The notes under the pieces were generated by a model, which worked only from the letters and a program-made list of their open reading frames with translations, was not told the DNA's origin and did not search any database. This document shows, in pieces, positions 29,713 to 37,543 of a DNA stretch of 43,941 bases. Made by a program: the position numbers and the translations under genes. This stretch comes from a virus. The stretch is from positions 1-43,941 of IMG/VR virus record IMGVR_UViG_3300031746_003924. One strand, written 5' to 3'. Each line of letters opens with the position of its first letter. The stretch's first letter is position 1.

Positions 29713-29907
29713 ATGCCGTTGCTGGGGTTTAAACCCCATGAATTTATTTATAAAATTTTGAGGCATCACGCAACCTATAAGAGGAGGTATTTCAATCGAG
29801 ATGAAAAAAAAAATTTCAATTCGATTAAAAATGGCACCAGTGATGCTTACCGATGCAGAATAAAAATATTTAATTATATTAATCAATTACCAGATAGGTT
29901 CGTATAA
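29713..29907 (+). CDS. Possible small DNA-binding-type protein (64 aa)
   Basis: ATG 29713 lacks a good ribosome site, but the translation (KPHEFIYKILRHHATYKRRYFNRDE, later RIKIFNYINQLP) has the basic, aromatic-rich look of a small nucleic-acid-binding protein. It may be a real early gene of the rightward unit or a decayed one. It overlaps the palindrome and the inverted repeat. Confidence 0.3.
   Translation: MPLLGFKPHEFIYKILRHHATYKRRYFNRDEKKNFNSIKNGTSDAYRCRIKIFNYINQLPDRFV
29723..29738. repeat. 16-bp perfect palindrome
   Basis: TGGGGTTTAAACCCCA, a perfect inverted repeat with no spacer. Candidate operator for a dimeric regulator in the divergent region. Confidence 0.8.
29801..29863 (+). CDS. 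Possible 20-aa leader peptide
   Basis: ATG 29801 lies 11 bases after AGAGGAGGT and opens a basic 20-residue peptide (MKKKISIRLKMAP) that ends within the left arm of the inverted repeat. It overlaps the 29713-29907 frame. It could be a leader peptide, but only weakly supported. Confidence 0.25.
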   Translation: MKKKISIRLKMAPVMLTDAE

Positions 29908-29921
29908 ATAATCTGCATCGG
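29850..29921. repeat. Inverted repeat with 10-bp arms
   Basis: CCGATGCAGA (29850-29859) and TCTGCATCGG (29912-29921) are perfectly complementary, with a 52-base AT-rich interior. As RNA it could form a long stem-loop; as DNA it could be a pair of regulator sites. Confidence 0.7.
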
Positions 29922-29977
29922 CACTTTGTCGGTTTTTTTAGGTTTACATTAGATGTAAGGCAGAGTGAATAAGATCC

Positions 29978-30006
29978 TTAGCACCTACGCGAAGGCGTTG
30001 TATAAT
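29978..30006 (+). promoter_or_regulatory. Candidate rightward sigma70-type promoter
   Basis: TTAGCA (29978-29983), a 17-base spacer and a consensus TATAAT (30001-30006). It would transcribe the terminase, portal and capsid genes with a leader of about 130 bases. The palindrome TTACATTAGATGTAA (29944-29958) lies just upstream. Confidence 0.5.
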
Positions 30007-30146
30007 TATATGCTTTCTTCTACCTGTAAATACTCCTATTATAGGCGCGGGAAAAGGGTTTACATTTGGTTATTAGCAAGGTCACGCTGATTATTTATTT
30101 TACTTTAGGTATCCATTGTGATACATGGGATGGAAAGGAATGAACG

Positions 30147-30644
30147 ATGGCGCAGCCAGTTAAAGGGAGAAGAGGAGATTTTCAAAAGAGACCTTGCAAA
30201 AGAGTTCATTTTAAATCTAAAGAGTTTAGAGATAAGCTGTATGAACACCTATTAATCACCGCCGGGAATGTTACTAAAACCTGTCTTTTAATGAACCTGA
30301 ACCGTGTCGCTCTTTATAAATCTCTTGAAAATGATAAAGAATTTAAAAAAGAATTTGATAAGGTTAGAGATGCGGCTATGGACACCGCCGAAAGCGAGGC
30401 GATTCGTCGAGGAGTAGATGGCGTCAACAAACCCATATTCTATTTGGGGGAAGTCGTCGGCTATGAGCGGGTTTATTCCGACCACCTTCTTGCGAGGCTG
30501 TTGAGCGCGTATCGAAGAAATTGGAGAACGACTACTTCTGAGTTGAGTGGCCTCGATGGAGAGCCGATCAAATTGATCGTCGAATATGAAGGAGATGGGA
30601 ATGGGGCTGGAGTTAAGAGTTCGCCTTCCAAAGCCGCACCTTAA
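30147..30644 (+). CDS. terS: Terminase small subunit
   Basis: 165 residues, ATG 30147 behind GGAAAGGAA. The N-terminal helical DNA-binding region (residues ~28-65, FRDKLYEHLLITAGNVTKTCLLMNLNRVALYKSLE) recalls the helix-turn-helix of small terminases. The oligomerisation helices (~70-120) contain the phrase DTAESEAIRRGVDG common in this family. It lies directly before and overlaps the large subunit, and would recognise the packaging site. Confidence 0.78.
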   Translation: MAQPVKGRRGDFQKRPCKRVHFKSKEFRDKLYEHLLITAGNVTKTCLLMNLNRVALYKSLENDKEFKKEFDKVRDAAMDTAESEAIRRGVDGVNKPIFYLGEVVGYERVYSDHLLARLLSAYRRNWRTTTSELSGLDGEPIKLIVEYEGDGNGAGVKSSPSKAAP

Positions 30645-31851
30645 GCAACTTCCATTTTTAAGGACGGTTGTGAAGCGGAAGATCGTTCGCGCCGGCAGAA
30701 GAGGCGGGAAGACCGTTGGAGTTGCGATCCTTGCGGTAGAAGAATTTCTTCGGGGAAGAAGAGTTCTTTATGCGGCTCCAACTTCGGAGCAGATTGGAAG
30801 ATTCTGGAAGACGGTCTCGAAAGCTCTTTGGGAGCCGATAGAGAAAAAGGCTCTGTATAAAAATGAGTCGGAGCATATCATCGAGGTTCCTAGAACTGAG
30901 AATCGGATCAGAGCAAAGACGGCGTGGAACGCGGACACTCTCCGTGGGGACTACGCCGACGTCCTTATCCTTGATGAATGGCAACTGATGGACGAGGACG
31001 CGTGGAACCACGTCGGAGCTCCGATGCTTCTCGACAACGACGGCGACGCGATCTTTATATACACTCCTCCGAGCCTCCACAGCAGAAGCGCAAGCAAAGC
31101 AAAGGATCCTCAGCATGCGGCAAAGATGTACGCGAAAGCCTTGCAGGACAAATCGGGTCGATGGGCCGCTTTCCACTTTACCTCGCACGACAACCCTCAC
31201 ATAAGCAAGGATGCGTTATCCGAAATAACTCACGACATGACTTCTCTCTCTTATCGGATGGAGATCTTAGCCGAGGACGTCAACGAATCTCCTGGCGCCT
31301 TGTGGAAGAGGGACGCCATCGACAAAGGCCGCGTCATCGCGGCGCCTCCTCTTACGAGGATCGTCGTGGGAGTGGATCCTTCGGCAACGAGCACGGGGGA
31401 TGAGGCGGGGATCGTGGTCGGAGGCCTTTGCAAAGGAGAAGGCTACATCCTCGCCGATGAGTCCGTTCAGGGAAGCCCGCTAACGTGGGCTACGGCGGCG
31501 ATCACGGCTTACCACAAGTTTAAAGCAGATCGAATCATCGCGGAAGCGAACCAGGGCGGAGAGATGGTGTCTCTCACCATCGCTCAGGTCGACGAGAAAG
31601 TTCCCGTGGAATTGGTGCACGCGAGCAGAGGGAAGCAGACGAGGGCGGAGCCGATCGCCGCACAGTATGAGCAGGGGAGAGTTCACCACGTTGGAAAGTT
31701 CGAGGCGCTTGAAGATGAGATGTGCCTCTGGATCCCCGGCGATCCGTCGCCAAATAGAATGGACGCCATGGTCTGGGCGCTGACTGAGTTGATGCTTTCA
31801 TCCGACCCAGGATTCTTCTTCGTCGGGAAAGAAAAGAGGGCAACGGCATGA
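30601..31851 (+). CDS. terL: Terminase large subunit (packaging ATPase-nuclease)
   Basis: 416 residues from ATG 30601, behind AAGGAGATGGGA; other in-frame starts upstream lie too close to the ribosome site. Walker A is AGRRGGKT (31-38), Walker B is LILDEW (Asp125-Glu126), and IYTPPS is the coupling motif. The RNase H-like nuclease has VVGVDPSA (Asp260), IIAEANQGG and DAMVWALTELM. It packages DNA into the prohead and cuts concatemers. Confidence 0.95.
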   Translation: MGLELRVRLPKPHLKQLPFLRTVVKRKIVRAGRRGGKTVGVAILAVEEFLRGRRVLYAAPTSEQIGRFWKTVSKALWEPIEKKALYKNESEHIIEVPRTENRIRAKTAWNADTLRGDYADVLILDEWQLMDEDAWNHVGAPMLLDNDGDAIFIYTPPSLHSRSASKAKDPQHAAKMYAKALQDKSGRWAAFHFTSHDNPHISKDALSEITHDMTSLSYRMEILAEDVNESPGALWKRDAIDKGRVIAAPPLTRIVVGVDPSATSTGDEAGIVVGGLCKGEGYILADESVQGSPLTWATAAITAYHKFKADRIIAEANQGGEMVSLTIAQVDEKVPVELVHASRGKQTRAEPIAAQYEQGRVHHVGKFEALEDEMCLWIPGDPSPNRMDAMVWALTELMLSSDPGFFFVGKEKRATA

Positions 31852-34040
31852 TTTTTGTAGACAAGGTTCTTTCGAAGTTTGGCCTCATGAGAGAATCGGA
31901 GGCGAAGGCTAAAACGAACGCTTTAGTTAGTTCATACGTCTCGGCTCGCGGGTCAACCGCCCTGATGCCTGAAAAACAGTACAGCCAGCTCGTCGATGCT
32001 TATCGGTCGTGGGTTTATACCTGCATCGACAAGATCGCGAAATCGGTCGCGATGGTTCCTTTGAGGCTCTTCGTCTATCGGCGCAAAGGCGTGAAGGTGG
32101 TCGACCTCTCATGGCGATCTAGTTATAAGGCCTTGCCTAAAAACGGGGAGCGAAAATATTTTCTTAAGGAGATGGGCCTCGAAAGAGAAGAGATCTTTGA
32201 CCACCCGTTCTTGACTCTGATAAATCACCCGAATTCTTTTATGACTCGATTCATGCTTTGGTATGAGACGATGATTCGGTTGGAGCTTGGAGGATTGTGC
32301 GGGTGGCTGAAAGTTATGAACGGCCTCAGAATCCCAAGCCAAATCTGGCCGCTCCCTCTCACGAAGTACGCGCGCCTCGTTCCGAAGGTCTCATCGAAGT
32401 TAGATCTTGAATATTGGGACTATCGGGACGGCGAAGTGGCGCAGCAGTTTAAGCCGGATGAAGTCTTGTTGATTAAATACCCCAACCCCGCTTCCCCGTT
32501 CATGCCGATGTCGCCGCTGATGGCTCAGGCCTATCCTTATGATATCGACCTTTTTCTTATGGAGCAGCAGAAGGCTCTCTTTGAACACGGAGCAATGCCG
32601 GGGCTTCATCTAACAACGGAGCAAAAGCTCGGGACAGAGCAGGTGAAGGAGCTGAAGGAATTGATCGACTCCCAATTTGCTGGCGCCGTTAAGTCGGGGG
32701 AAACTTTAATCACGCACTCGGGGCTTAAGGCCGAGAAGCTTGGCATGACGGGCAGGGAAGCCATGATAAAGGAAGTCGCGCGTTACGCGCGCGATAAGCT
32801 TATCACAGGTTTTGACTTGTCTCCCGGGAAGCTTGGGTTGGTCGAGGACGTCAATCGAGCAAATATGGAGGCGCTGAACGAGACGTTTATTCTCGAGTGC
32901 CTTCTCCCGCGGTGCATGATGATTGAAGAAGTTATGGAAACATTTTTTCTTCCGACCTACGACGAGGGGTTGACCTGCGACTTCGATCTCCCCGACTATG
33001 GCGACAAAGCGATTAGAATTTTGGAGAGGCAGTCCAACCTCAACACGCTTTATTCGTCGATCAATGAGGAAAGGGCTTTGGAGGGGAGGGAGCCAGTTCC
33101 TTGGGGCGATAAGCCTTGGGTCTCGTTCACGATGACCCAGGTTGGAGCAACTCCACCAACTTCCGCGCCTCCCGCTAAATTATTTAAGGCGATGGACAAT
33201 GATTTTTGGACGGATGAGAAGAAGAATATTGCCTGGAAACTTTTCGTGCAGCGGTCGGAAGTTCTTGAGAGAATTCTCATCGAGCCACTTAGGACTTACT
33301 TCAACTTACAAAGGGAAGAAGTCATCGGTCGGCTCAGCGAGCGAGGCAAGGCCGTCGTTGGCCAATATAGCGGGTGGTCGCGGGCGAGGGTGGAAGCGCA
33401 TCTTAAGGAGAATAAAACGGTTCAAGATATCAACATCAACAAAAAGATTGAGCAGGAGCGGATCAAGCAACTCGCCTTACCATTGATTCGGGAGATCATG
33501 AAAAAGACGGGGGACGCCCGAATTCATGACCTGTTAGAATCAATCAAGGTTGCCGTTGACTTCAACGTCAACGATCCCGCCGTTTTGAAGTGGCTTGGAG
33601 GTCGGATGCGTCAGTTTTCTAGCGAGGTCACGGGGACCACCTTCGACGACATTGAGGCAATCCTGCGCCAAGGCTTCACGGAAGGACAACCGGTAGTCGC
33701 CATTGCTCAGACTCTTGCTGAGAAGTTTGAATCCTATGATAAGTATCGGGCTCCGCTAATCGCGAGGACCGAGACGATTGCCGCGATGAACCAAGCCGAT
33801 CTTGAATCAGTTAGCCAAACGGGGCTTGAGGACCAACTCCTTAAACACTGGCTAACGGCGGGAGATGAAAGAGTTAGAGAATCTCACCAGCTCGCCGGCC
33901 AAGTTTATTTGGACGGGATCGAGATGGACGAGGATTTTAAGGTTGGGGCAGATCAGATGTCGGCGCCGGGAGACGGCAAGTTGGCGGAGGAGAACATCAA
34001 CTGCCGCTGCACGCTTTATTATACGGAGAAGAGCGAGTGA
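31848..34040 (+). CDS. Portal protein fused to MuF-like head morphogenesis domain
   Basis: 730 residues, ATG overlapping the terminase stop. Residues ~1-430 are an HK97-type portal (SWVYTCIDKIAKSVAMVPL near the start, then FDHPFLTLINHPN and SPLMAQAYPYDIDLFL). A helical spacer follows. Residues ~610-730 match the Mu gpF/SPP1 gp7 minor head domain: ARTETIAAMNQA, then HWLTAGDERVRESHQ and ENINCRCTLYY. Portal and MuF are usually separate adjacent genes; here they are one chain. Confidence 0.9.
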   Translation: MIFVDKVLSKFGLMRESEAKAKTNALVSSYVSARGSTALMPEKQYSQLVDAYRSWVYTCIDKIAKSVAMVPLRLFVYRRKGVKVVDLSWRSSYKALPKNGERKYFLKEMGLEREEIFDHPFLTLINHPNSFMTRFMLWYETMIRLELGGLCGWLKVMNGLRIPSQIWPLPLTKYARLVPKVSSKLDLEYWDYRDGEVAQQFKPDEVLLIKYPNPASPFMPMSPLMAQAYPYDIDLFLMEQQKALFEHGAMPGLHLTTEQKLGTEQVKELKELIDSQFAGAVKSGETLITHSGLKAEKLGMTGREAMIKEVARYARDKLITGFDLSPGKLGLVEDVNRANMEALNETFILECLLPRCMMIEEVMETFFLPTYDEGLTCDFDLPDYGDKAIRILERQSNLNTLYSSINEERALEGREPVPWGDKPWVSFTMTQVGATPPTSAPPAKLFKAMDNDFWTDEKKNIAWKLFVQRSEVLERILIEPLRTYFNLQREEVIGRLSERGKAVVGQYSGWSRARVEAHLKENKTVQDININKKIEQERIKQLALPLIREIMKKTGDARIHDLLESIKVAVDFNVNDPAVLKWLGGRMRQFSSEVTGTTFDDIEAILRQGFTEGQPVVAIAQTLAEKFESYDKYRAPLIARTETIAAMNQADLESVSQTGLEDQLLKHWLTAGDERVRESHQLAGQVYLDGIEMDEDFKVGADQMSAPGDGKLAEENINCRCTLYYTEKSE

Positions 34041-34669
34041 GAATAGTTGGGATAGGCGGAGCGGTCATCAAGACCGCGTGGGAAGAGATTAAGGAGGTTG
34101 CTCGAAGAGGGTGGATCGACGTGCTGATTCATAACGGCGGCTCCTTGTTTCACGACTTTCAGCGAGCAATGGATTCGAGTTTGAGAGATGAACACTCCTA
34201 TCCGCTTTCCCAACTGATGGAAGATTATTCCGTGAACGAATCAGCATCAAAAATGGTTTGGTCATGGCTTAGAGGAGAAGCCAAGGCGCCGGAAGAATCC
34301 CTCACTCAAATATGTGAAGATCGAGAAACAGATGTTTTAATGTTCACCGTTCCTGGAGCGGACTTCTGGCACTTGTTTGATAGAGGCTGGGAGCTTTTAG
34401 GCGGTCGAATGTCGGAAGACTTCTTCGTACTTTGCAATCGAATGCAAGATCCGTTTCACTTCATTTGCATGGGGTCGGCGGTCATCATGCCAGAAATTTT
34501 CATGAAGGCGCTGGCCGTGGTTAGGCCAAAAGATTTTAGAGCGGACGTTGTAGATTTCTTTGATGCATATCGGCCCAGGACCAGGGTTGCTAAATATGGA
34601 AAATATTATCAGATGGAGCACAGGGAATTTTTAACGGAGATTTTGAAGAGAAATTTTTGGTCTTTCTAA
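34037..34669 (+). CDS. Hypothetical protein, weakly deoxyhypusine-synthase-like
   Basis: 210 residues from GTG 34037, overlapping the portal stop. The opening (MRIVGIGGAVIK), GWIDVLIHNGGSLFHDFQRAM at ~26-46 and later FMFTVPGADFW-like segments suggest a Rossmann-type fold. The NGGSLFHD phrase recalls deoxyhypusine synthase. Such a gene has no known place between portal and protease. Identification is weak. Confidence 0.4.
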   Translation: MRIVGIGGAVIKTAWEEIKEVARRGWIDVLIHNGGSLFHDFQRAMDSSLRDEHSYPLSQLMEDYSVNESASKMVWSWLRGEAKAPEESLTQICEDRETDVLMFTVPGADFWHLFDRGWELLGGRMSEDFFVLCNRMQDPFHFICMGSAVIMPEIFMKALAVVRPKDFRADVVDFFDAYRPRTRVAKYGKYYQMEHREFLTEILKRNFWSF

Positions 34670-34690
34670 CTTTGATAAGGAGGCAGAGAA

Positions 34691-35947
34691 ATGGAGAAGG
34701 AATATAAGGTCTTTGAGGCCGAGGTCAAGGAATCAAGCGAGAAGGATCTAACCGTCGTTCACTTCATATCGACCGAAAGGCGAGATCGTGGGCGTGATAT
34801 CCTTTACGCCAATGGGATGAAGATGGAGGGACGACCCGTAGTTTTATTTCAGCACGGGTTCAACGACGCGATAGGTTCGGAGCCGATCGCCAAGCCGCTG
34901 TGGATCAAGCCCGGAGAATTTAAGAATCGGAAGGGCATTCAGGCTAAGACGCAGTTTTACCCCGACGATCTTGGCAAGCGCTTGTGGCAGAAGACCGTTG
35001 AAGGCTACATGCCGAATTGGTCGGTTGGCTGGCGCCCGCTTCGGCATGAGTTTAAAACTGAGAAAGATGGCGTTGAGATCCGTCATGTTTATGAGTGGGA
35101 GCTGCTTGAATATTCTTTGGTTGCCGTGCCGATGCAGCCGGACGCGCAGACCTTGCCTGGGAAGGAGGTCGAGCAAATTTATATTAAGATGCTTCCGGAG
35201 TTGGAAGAGAAGCGCGGAGAACTAATCGCATGGAAGAGGGACGATGACGCGTGGGAAGAGAAGCCTTACCCTAACGAGCACGCCTGCCGCCTCGAGGATC
35301 CTGGAAAGTATATCCGGATACGGAGGGAGAACGACAAGTTCGGCGCCGGCATACACGCCATCTGGGGAGTACAGGCGGGGAGCAAGCCGGTTGAGCTTCA
35401 GGCGATTCGGTTCTCATCGGATAAGTTCACGGCAGCTGAGGCGCGAGCGTGGCTGAAGAGCCACGACTACAAGTGCAAGATGTTTGAGCCAGCGACTGGG
35501 AAGTGTGAGGTTTGCGGCGAAGACGCTGTTTGGAAGTGGACGGACTTTGAGAAGGATGAGGGCGAATACACTTGCGAAACCTGTCGCAGGGCAAAGGACG
35601 AGTTAGATTTGGACAAAAAATTTAAGGAGGACTTCTTCGCTCAGGGGACGATGCTGAAATCCGCATTAGATGGGGTGGAGGAGCTTCGAACTTTATTTAA
35701 GTCGATGGGAGAACAGATCGGCGACCTCTCCGCTCGACTCTCCGCATTATCGGAGGCGGAGGAGAAGAGAGCGAAAGAAGCCGAGCGCCAACCACCCGAG
35801 CCAAGGACCGTGACGATCGTGAATGCCGAAGAGCAGCGGAGAGAAGTTTCAAAGCAGATCACGGACGCTCTCTCCAGCACGATCGGCAAGGTCATCAAGG
35901 AAACGGTCAAAGAAGAATTTGACCGCGTCCGCGGAAAGGTAAAATAA
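34691..35947 (+). CDS. Prohead protease with zinc finger and scaffold-like tail
   Basis: 418 residues, ATG 34691 behind AAGGAGGCAGAG. Residues ~1-155 are an HK97-type (S78) prohead protease with His55 in FQHGF, Ser111 in NWSVGW and a conserved YSLVAVPMQP. Residues ~183-262 (EEKPYPNEHACRL, IWGVQAG, QAIRFSSDKFTAAEARAWL) are a domain found in other phage head proteins. CEVCGED and CETCRR form a zinc finger. The last ~100 residues are a coiled coil like a scaffold. One chain thus seems to combine protease and scaffold. Confidence 0.85.
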   Translation: MEKEYKVFEAEVKESSEKDLTVVHFISTERRDRGRDILYANGMKMEGRPVVLFQHGFNDAIGSEPIAKPLWIKPGEFKNRKGIQAKTQFYPDDLGKRLWQKTVEGYMPNWSVGWRPLRHEFKTEKDGVEIRHVYEWELLEYSLVAVPMQPDAQTLPGKEVEQIYIKMLPELEEKRGELIAWKRDDDAWEEKPYPNEHACRLEDPGKYIRIRRENDKFGAGIHAIWGVQAGSKPVELQAIRFSSDKFTAAEARAWLKSHDYKCKMFEPATGKCEVCGEDAVWKWTDFEKDEGEYTCETCRRAKDELDLDKKFKEDFFAQGTMLKSALDGVEELRTLFKSMGEQIGDLSARLSALSEAEEKRAKEAERQPPEPRTVTIVNAEEQRREVSKQITDALSSTIGKVIKETVKEEFDRVRGKVK

Positions 35948-35983
35948 CTGCTTTAAAAAATCTGAGAAGGAGGTAGCAAAAAT

Positions 35984-37297
35984 ATGGATCTTCAACTAAC
36001 AGAAAAAGAAGGCAAGTTCACCTTAGATACGGCGGCCTTAGAAAAGGCCATCAAGGAAGGAACGATCGAGGCCGTTCGGGGTGAGATCAAGGTTGCTCTG
36101 GAAGCGGAAAAGAAAGCAATCTTTGACGTTGTAGATGGTCCCTTGTGGGAGAAAGAAGGCAAGTCCATCGTTGACACCAGATTCTTTAGCAAGAGTTTTG
36201 GTGGGTCAAGAACGGGAGACCCCATCTTAGACGGTAAGGAGTTGGCCATGAGGCTGGCGAGCTCGGGCGGACCTTTTCTCAGGCTTTCTCCCGCGATGGA
36301 GAAGTTTGCCGAATGCGTGAAGTTGGGATTTGACCCCAACAAACTTATTCTGAAAAGCATCAACATTCAAGACTATAACAAGGAGGTTGCTGATTGGAAT
36401 AAAAAGGATACCGCGGCTGGTCTGACGACCACCGACGTTGGCGCTCTCGTGCCGATCGAATTCCTGGCCACGGTCATCGAGTTCGCGACTGCTCAGAGCA
36501 TGATCCTTCCAAAACTTTGGAGAATCCCGATGGGCAGCCTTTCGATGAGAATCCCAACCTTGGCTCAGGCGGCTGGATCGTACTTCGGCGGGATTGTCCT
36601 CTATCACCCGGAAGAAGCATCGACGAAGGACAAAACGAAGCCTGAATTTAGCTACAAAACCTTTACGGCTAAGAAGTTGATTGGCCTCATCCCAATGTCG
36701 GATGAGGTGGTTATGGACAGCGCCATCAACCTCATCAACTATATCACCGGCCTCTTCGTCAGAGCATTTCAGTACACGACCGAGGGGGAAGTGGTTGCTG
36801 GAACCGGGTTGAATGGCCAGATGCTCGGAATTTTGAGCGATCCAGGAATTAATCTGGTGCCAAGGCAGGTCGTAGGAACTGTTAGGAGAGATGACGTGAT
36901 CAACCTCGAGTCCGCTCTCGACGAAAATTTTCAGGACCTAACCTACCTCATCAGGAGGCTCACTTTGAACACGCTCAGAAAAGAGAAGACCACGACTGGG
37001 GCGCCGGTTTATTTTGAGTCCACGGTTGATGGCTTAGGCCGCCCCGCTCCGGGTCAGCTCAACGGATATCCCTTCATCAAGTCTCGGAACATTCCCGCTC
37101 TCGGGGTGCAGGGAGACATTACTCTCGGCGATCTCAGTTACTACATCTGGGCGCTTCGCCAAGACATGACCATCGATATGTCTAAGGAAAGATATTTCGA
37201 GTACGATCAAACCGCGCTGCGATTCGTCATGAGGCAGGACGGCGCTCCTGGCGTTCCGATCGCCTTTGCAGTGCTCGACAACGTTCCTGAGTCATGA
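35984..37297 (+). CDS. HK97-type major capsid protein
   Basis: 437 residues, ATG 35984 behind AAGGAGGTAGC. An N-terminal helical region (~1-110) may be removed by the protease, like the HK97 delta domain. The body has GALVPIEFLATVIEFATAQSMI, the conserved MGSLSMRIP and LIPMSDEVVMDSAINL (E-loop and spine-helix region), GTGLNGQMLGIL and a C-terminal FEYDQTALRFVMR. These are the landmarks of the HK97 capsid fold. Confidence 0.92.
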   Translation: MDLQLTEKEGKFTLDTAALEKAIKEGTIEAVRGEIKVALEAEKKAIFDVVDGPLWEKEGKSIVDTRFFSKSFGGSRTGDPILDGKELAMRLASSGGPFLRLSPAMEKFAECVKLGFDPNKLILKSINIQDYNKEVADWNKKDTAAGLTTTDVGALVPIEFLATVIEFATAQSMILPKLWRIPMGSLSMRIPTLAQAAGSYFGGIVLYHPEEASTKDKTKPEFSYKTFTAKKLIGLIPMSDEVVMDSAINLINYITGLFVRAFQYTTEGEVVAGTGLNGQMLGILSDPGINLVPRQVVGTVRRDDVINLESALDENFQDLTYLIRRLTLNTLRKEKTTTGAPVYFESTVDGLGRPAPGQLNGYPFIKSRNIPALGVQGDITLGDLSYYIWALRQDMTIDMSKERYFEYDQTALRFVMRQDGAPGVPIAFAVLDNVPES

Positions 37298-37319
37298 TCA
37301 CAATCCTCCTAGCCCGCTG

Positions 37320-37344
37320 GCCCCGACGGTCTGAATATCGGGGC
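37320..37344 (+). terminator. Hairpin after the capsid gene
   Basis: GCCCCGA (37320-37326) and TCGGGGC (37338-37344) form a perfect 7-bp stem with an 11-base loop, 23 bases after the capsid stop. There is no U-tract (AAAATT follows), so it may be an RNA-processing or attenuating hairpin that sets the expression of capsid against downstream genes. Confidence 0.5.
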
Positions 37345-37363
37345 AAAATTAAAATGGGAGATT

Positions 37364-37543
37364 ATGGTTTGTCCAAGGTGTGGGGCCTCTACTAATGATT
37401 ATGGAATTTGGTTGGGTAACGATACCATTCGATGTATGGCATGTAAGATATGCTTTAATTTTAGAACAAATACTGGGTCAGATTCAATTAGTTTTTTCTC
37501 AATGCTTGGATTAGAGGATGACCATGAACAGCGAAGAAGTTAA
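37364..37543 (+). CDS. Small zinc-ribbon protein (59 aa)
   Basis: ATG 37364, ending at 37543, overlapping the next gene by 20 bases. CPRC (3-6) and CMACKIC (24-30) form a zinc ribbon; the rest is Ser- and Phe-rich, ending in an acidic then basic tail. The AT-rich composition differs from the capsid gene. Function unknown. Confidence 0.6.
   Translation: MVCPRCGASTNDYGIWLGNDTIRCMACKICFNFRTNTGSDSISFFSMLGLEDDHEQRRS

Larger units (their letters stand above)
29515..30146. promoter_or_regulatory. Divergent regulatory region
   Basis: 632 AT-rich bases between the leftward early block and the rightward packaging genes. It holds candidate promoters on both strands, four TTTACA boxes (two in each orientation), two perfect palindromes and a long inverted repeat, listed separately. 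Two short rightward ORFs may be translated. It probably controls both major transcription units. Confidence 0.7.

Noticed and set aside
30978-31403. Alternative-frame ORF inside the large terminase
   Set aside because: Its arginine- and serine-rich translation is typical of an out-of-frame reading of a GC-rich gene.
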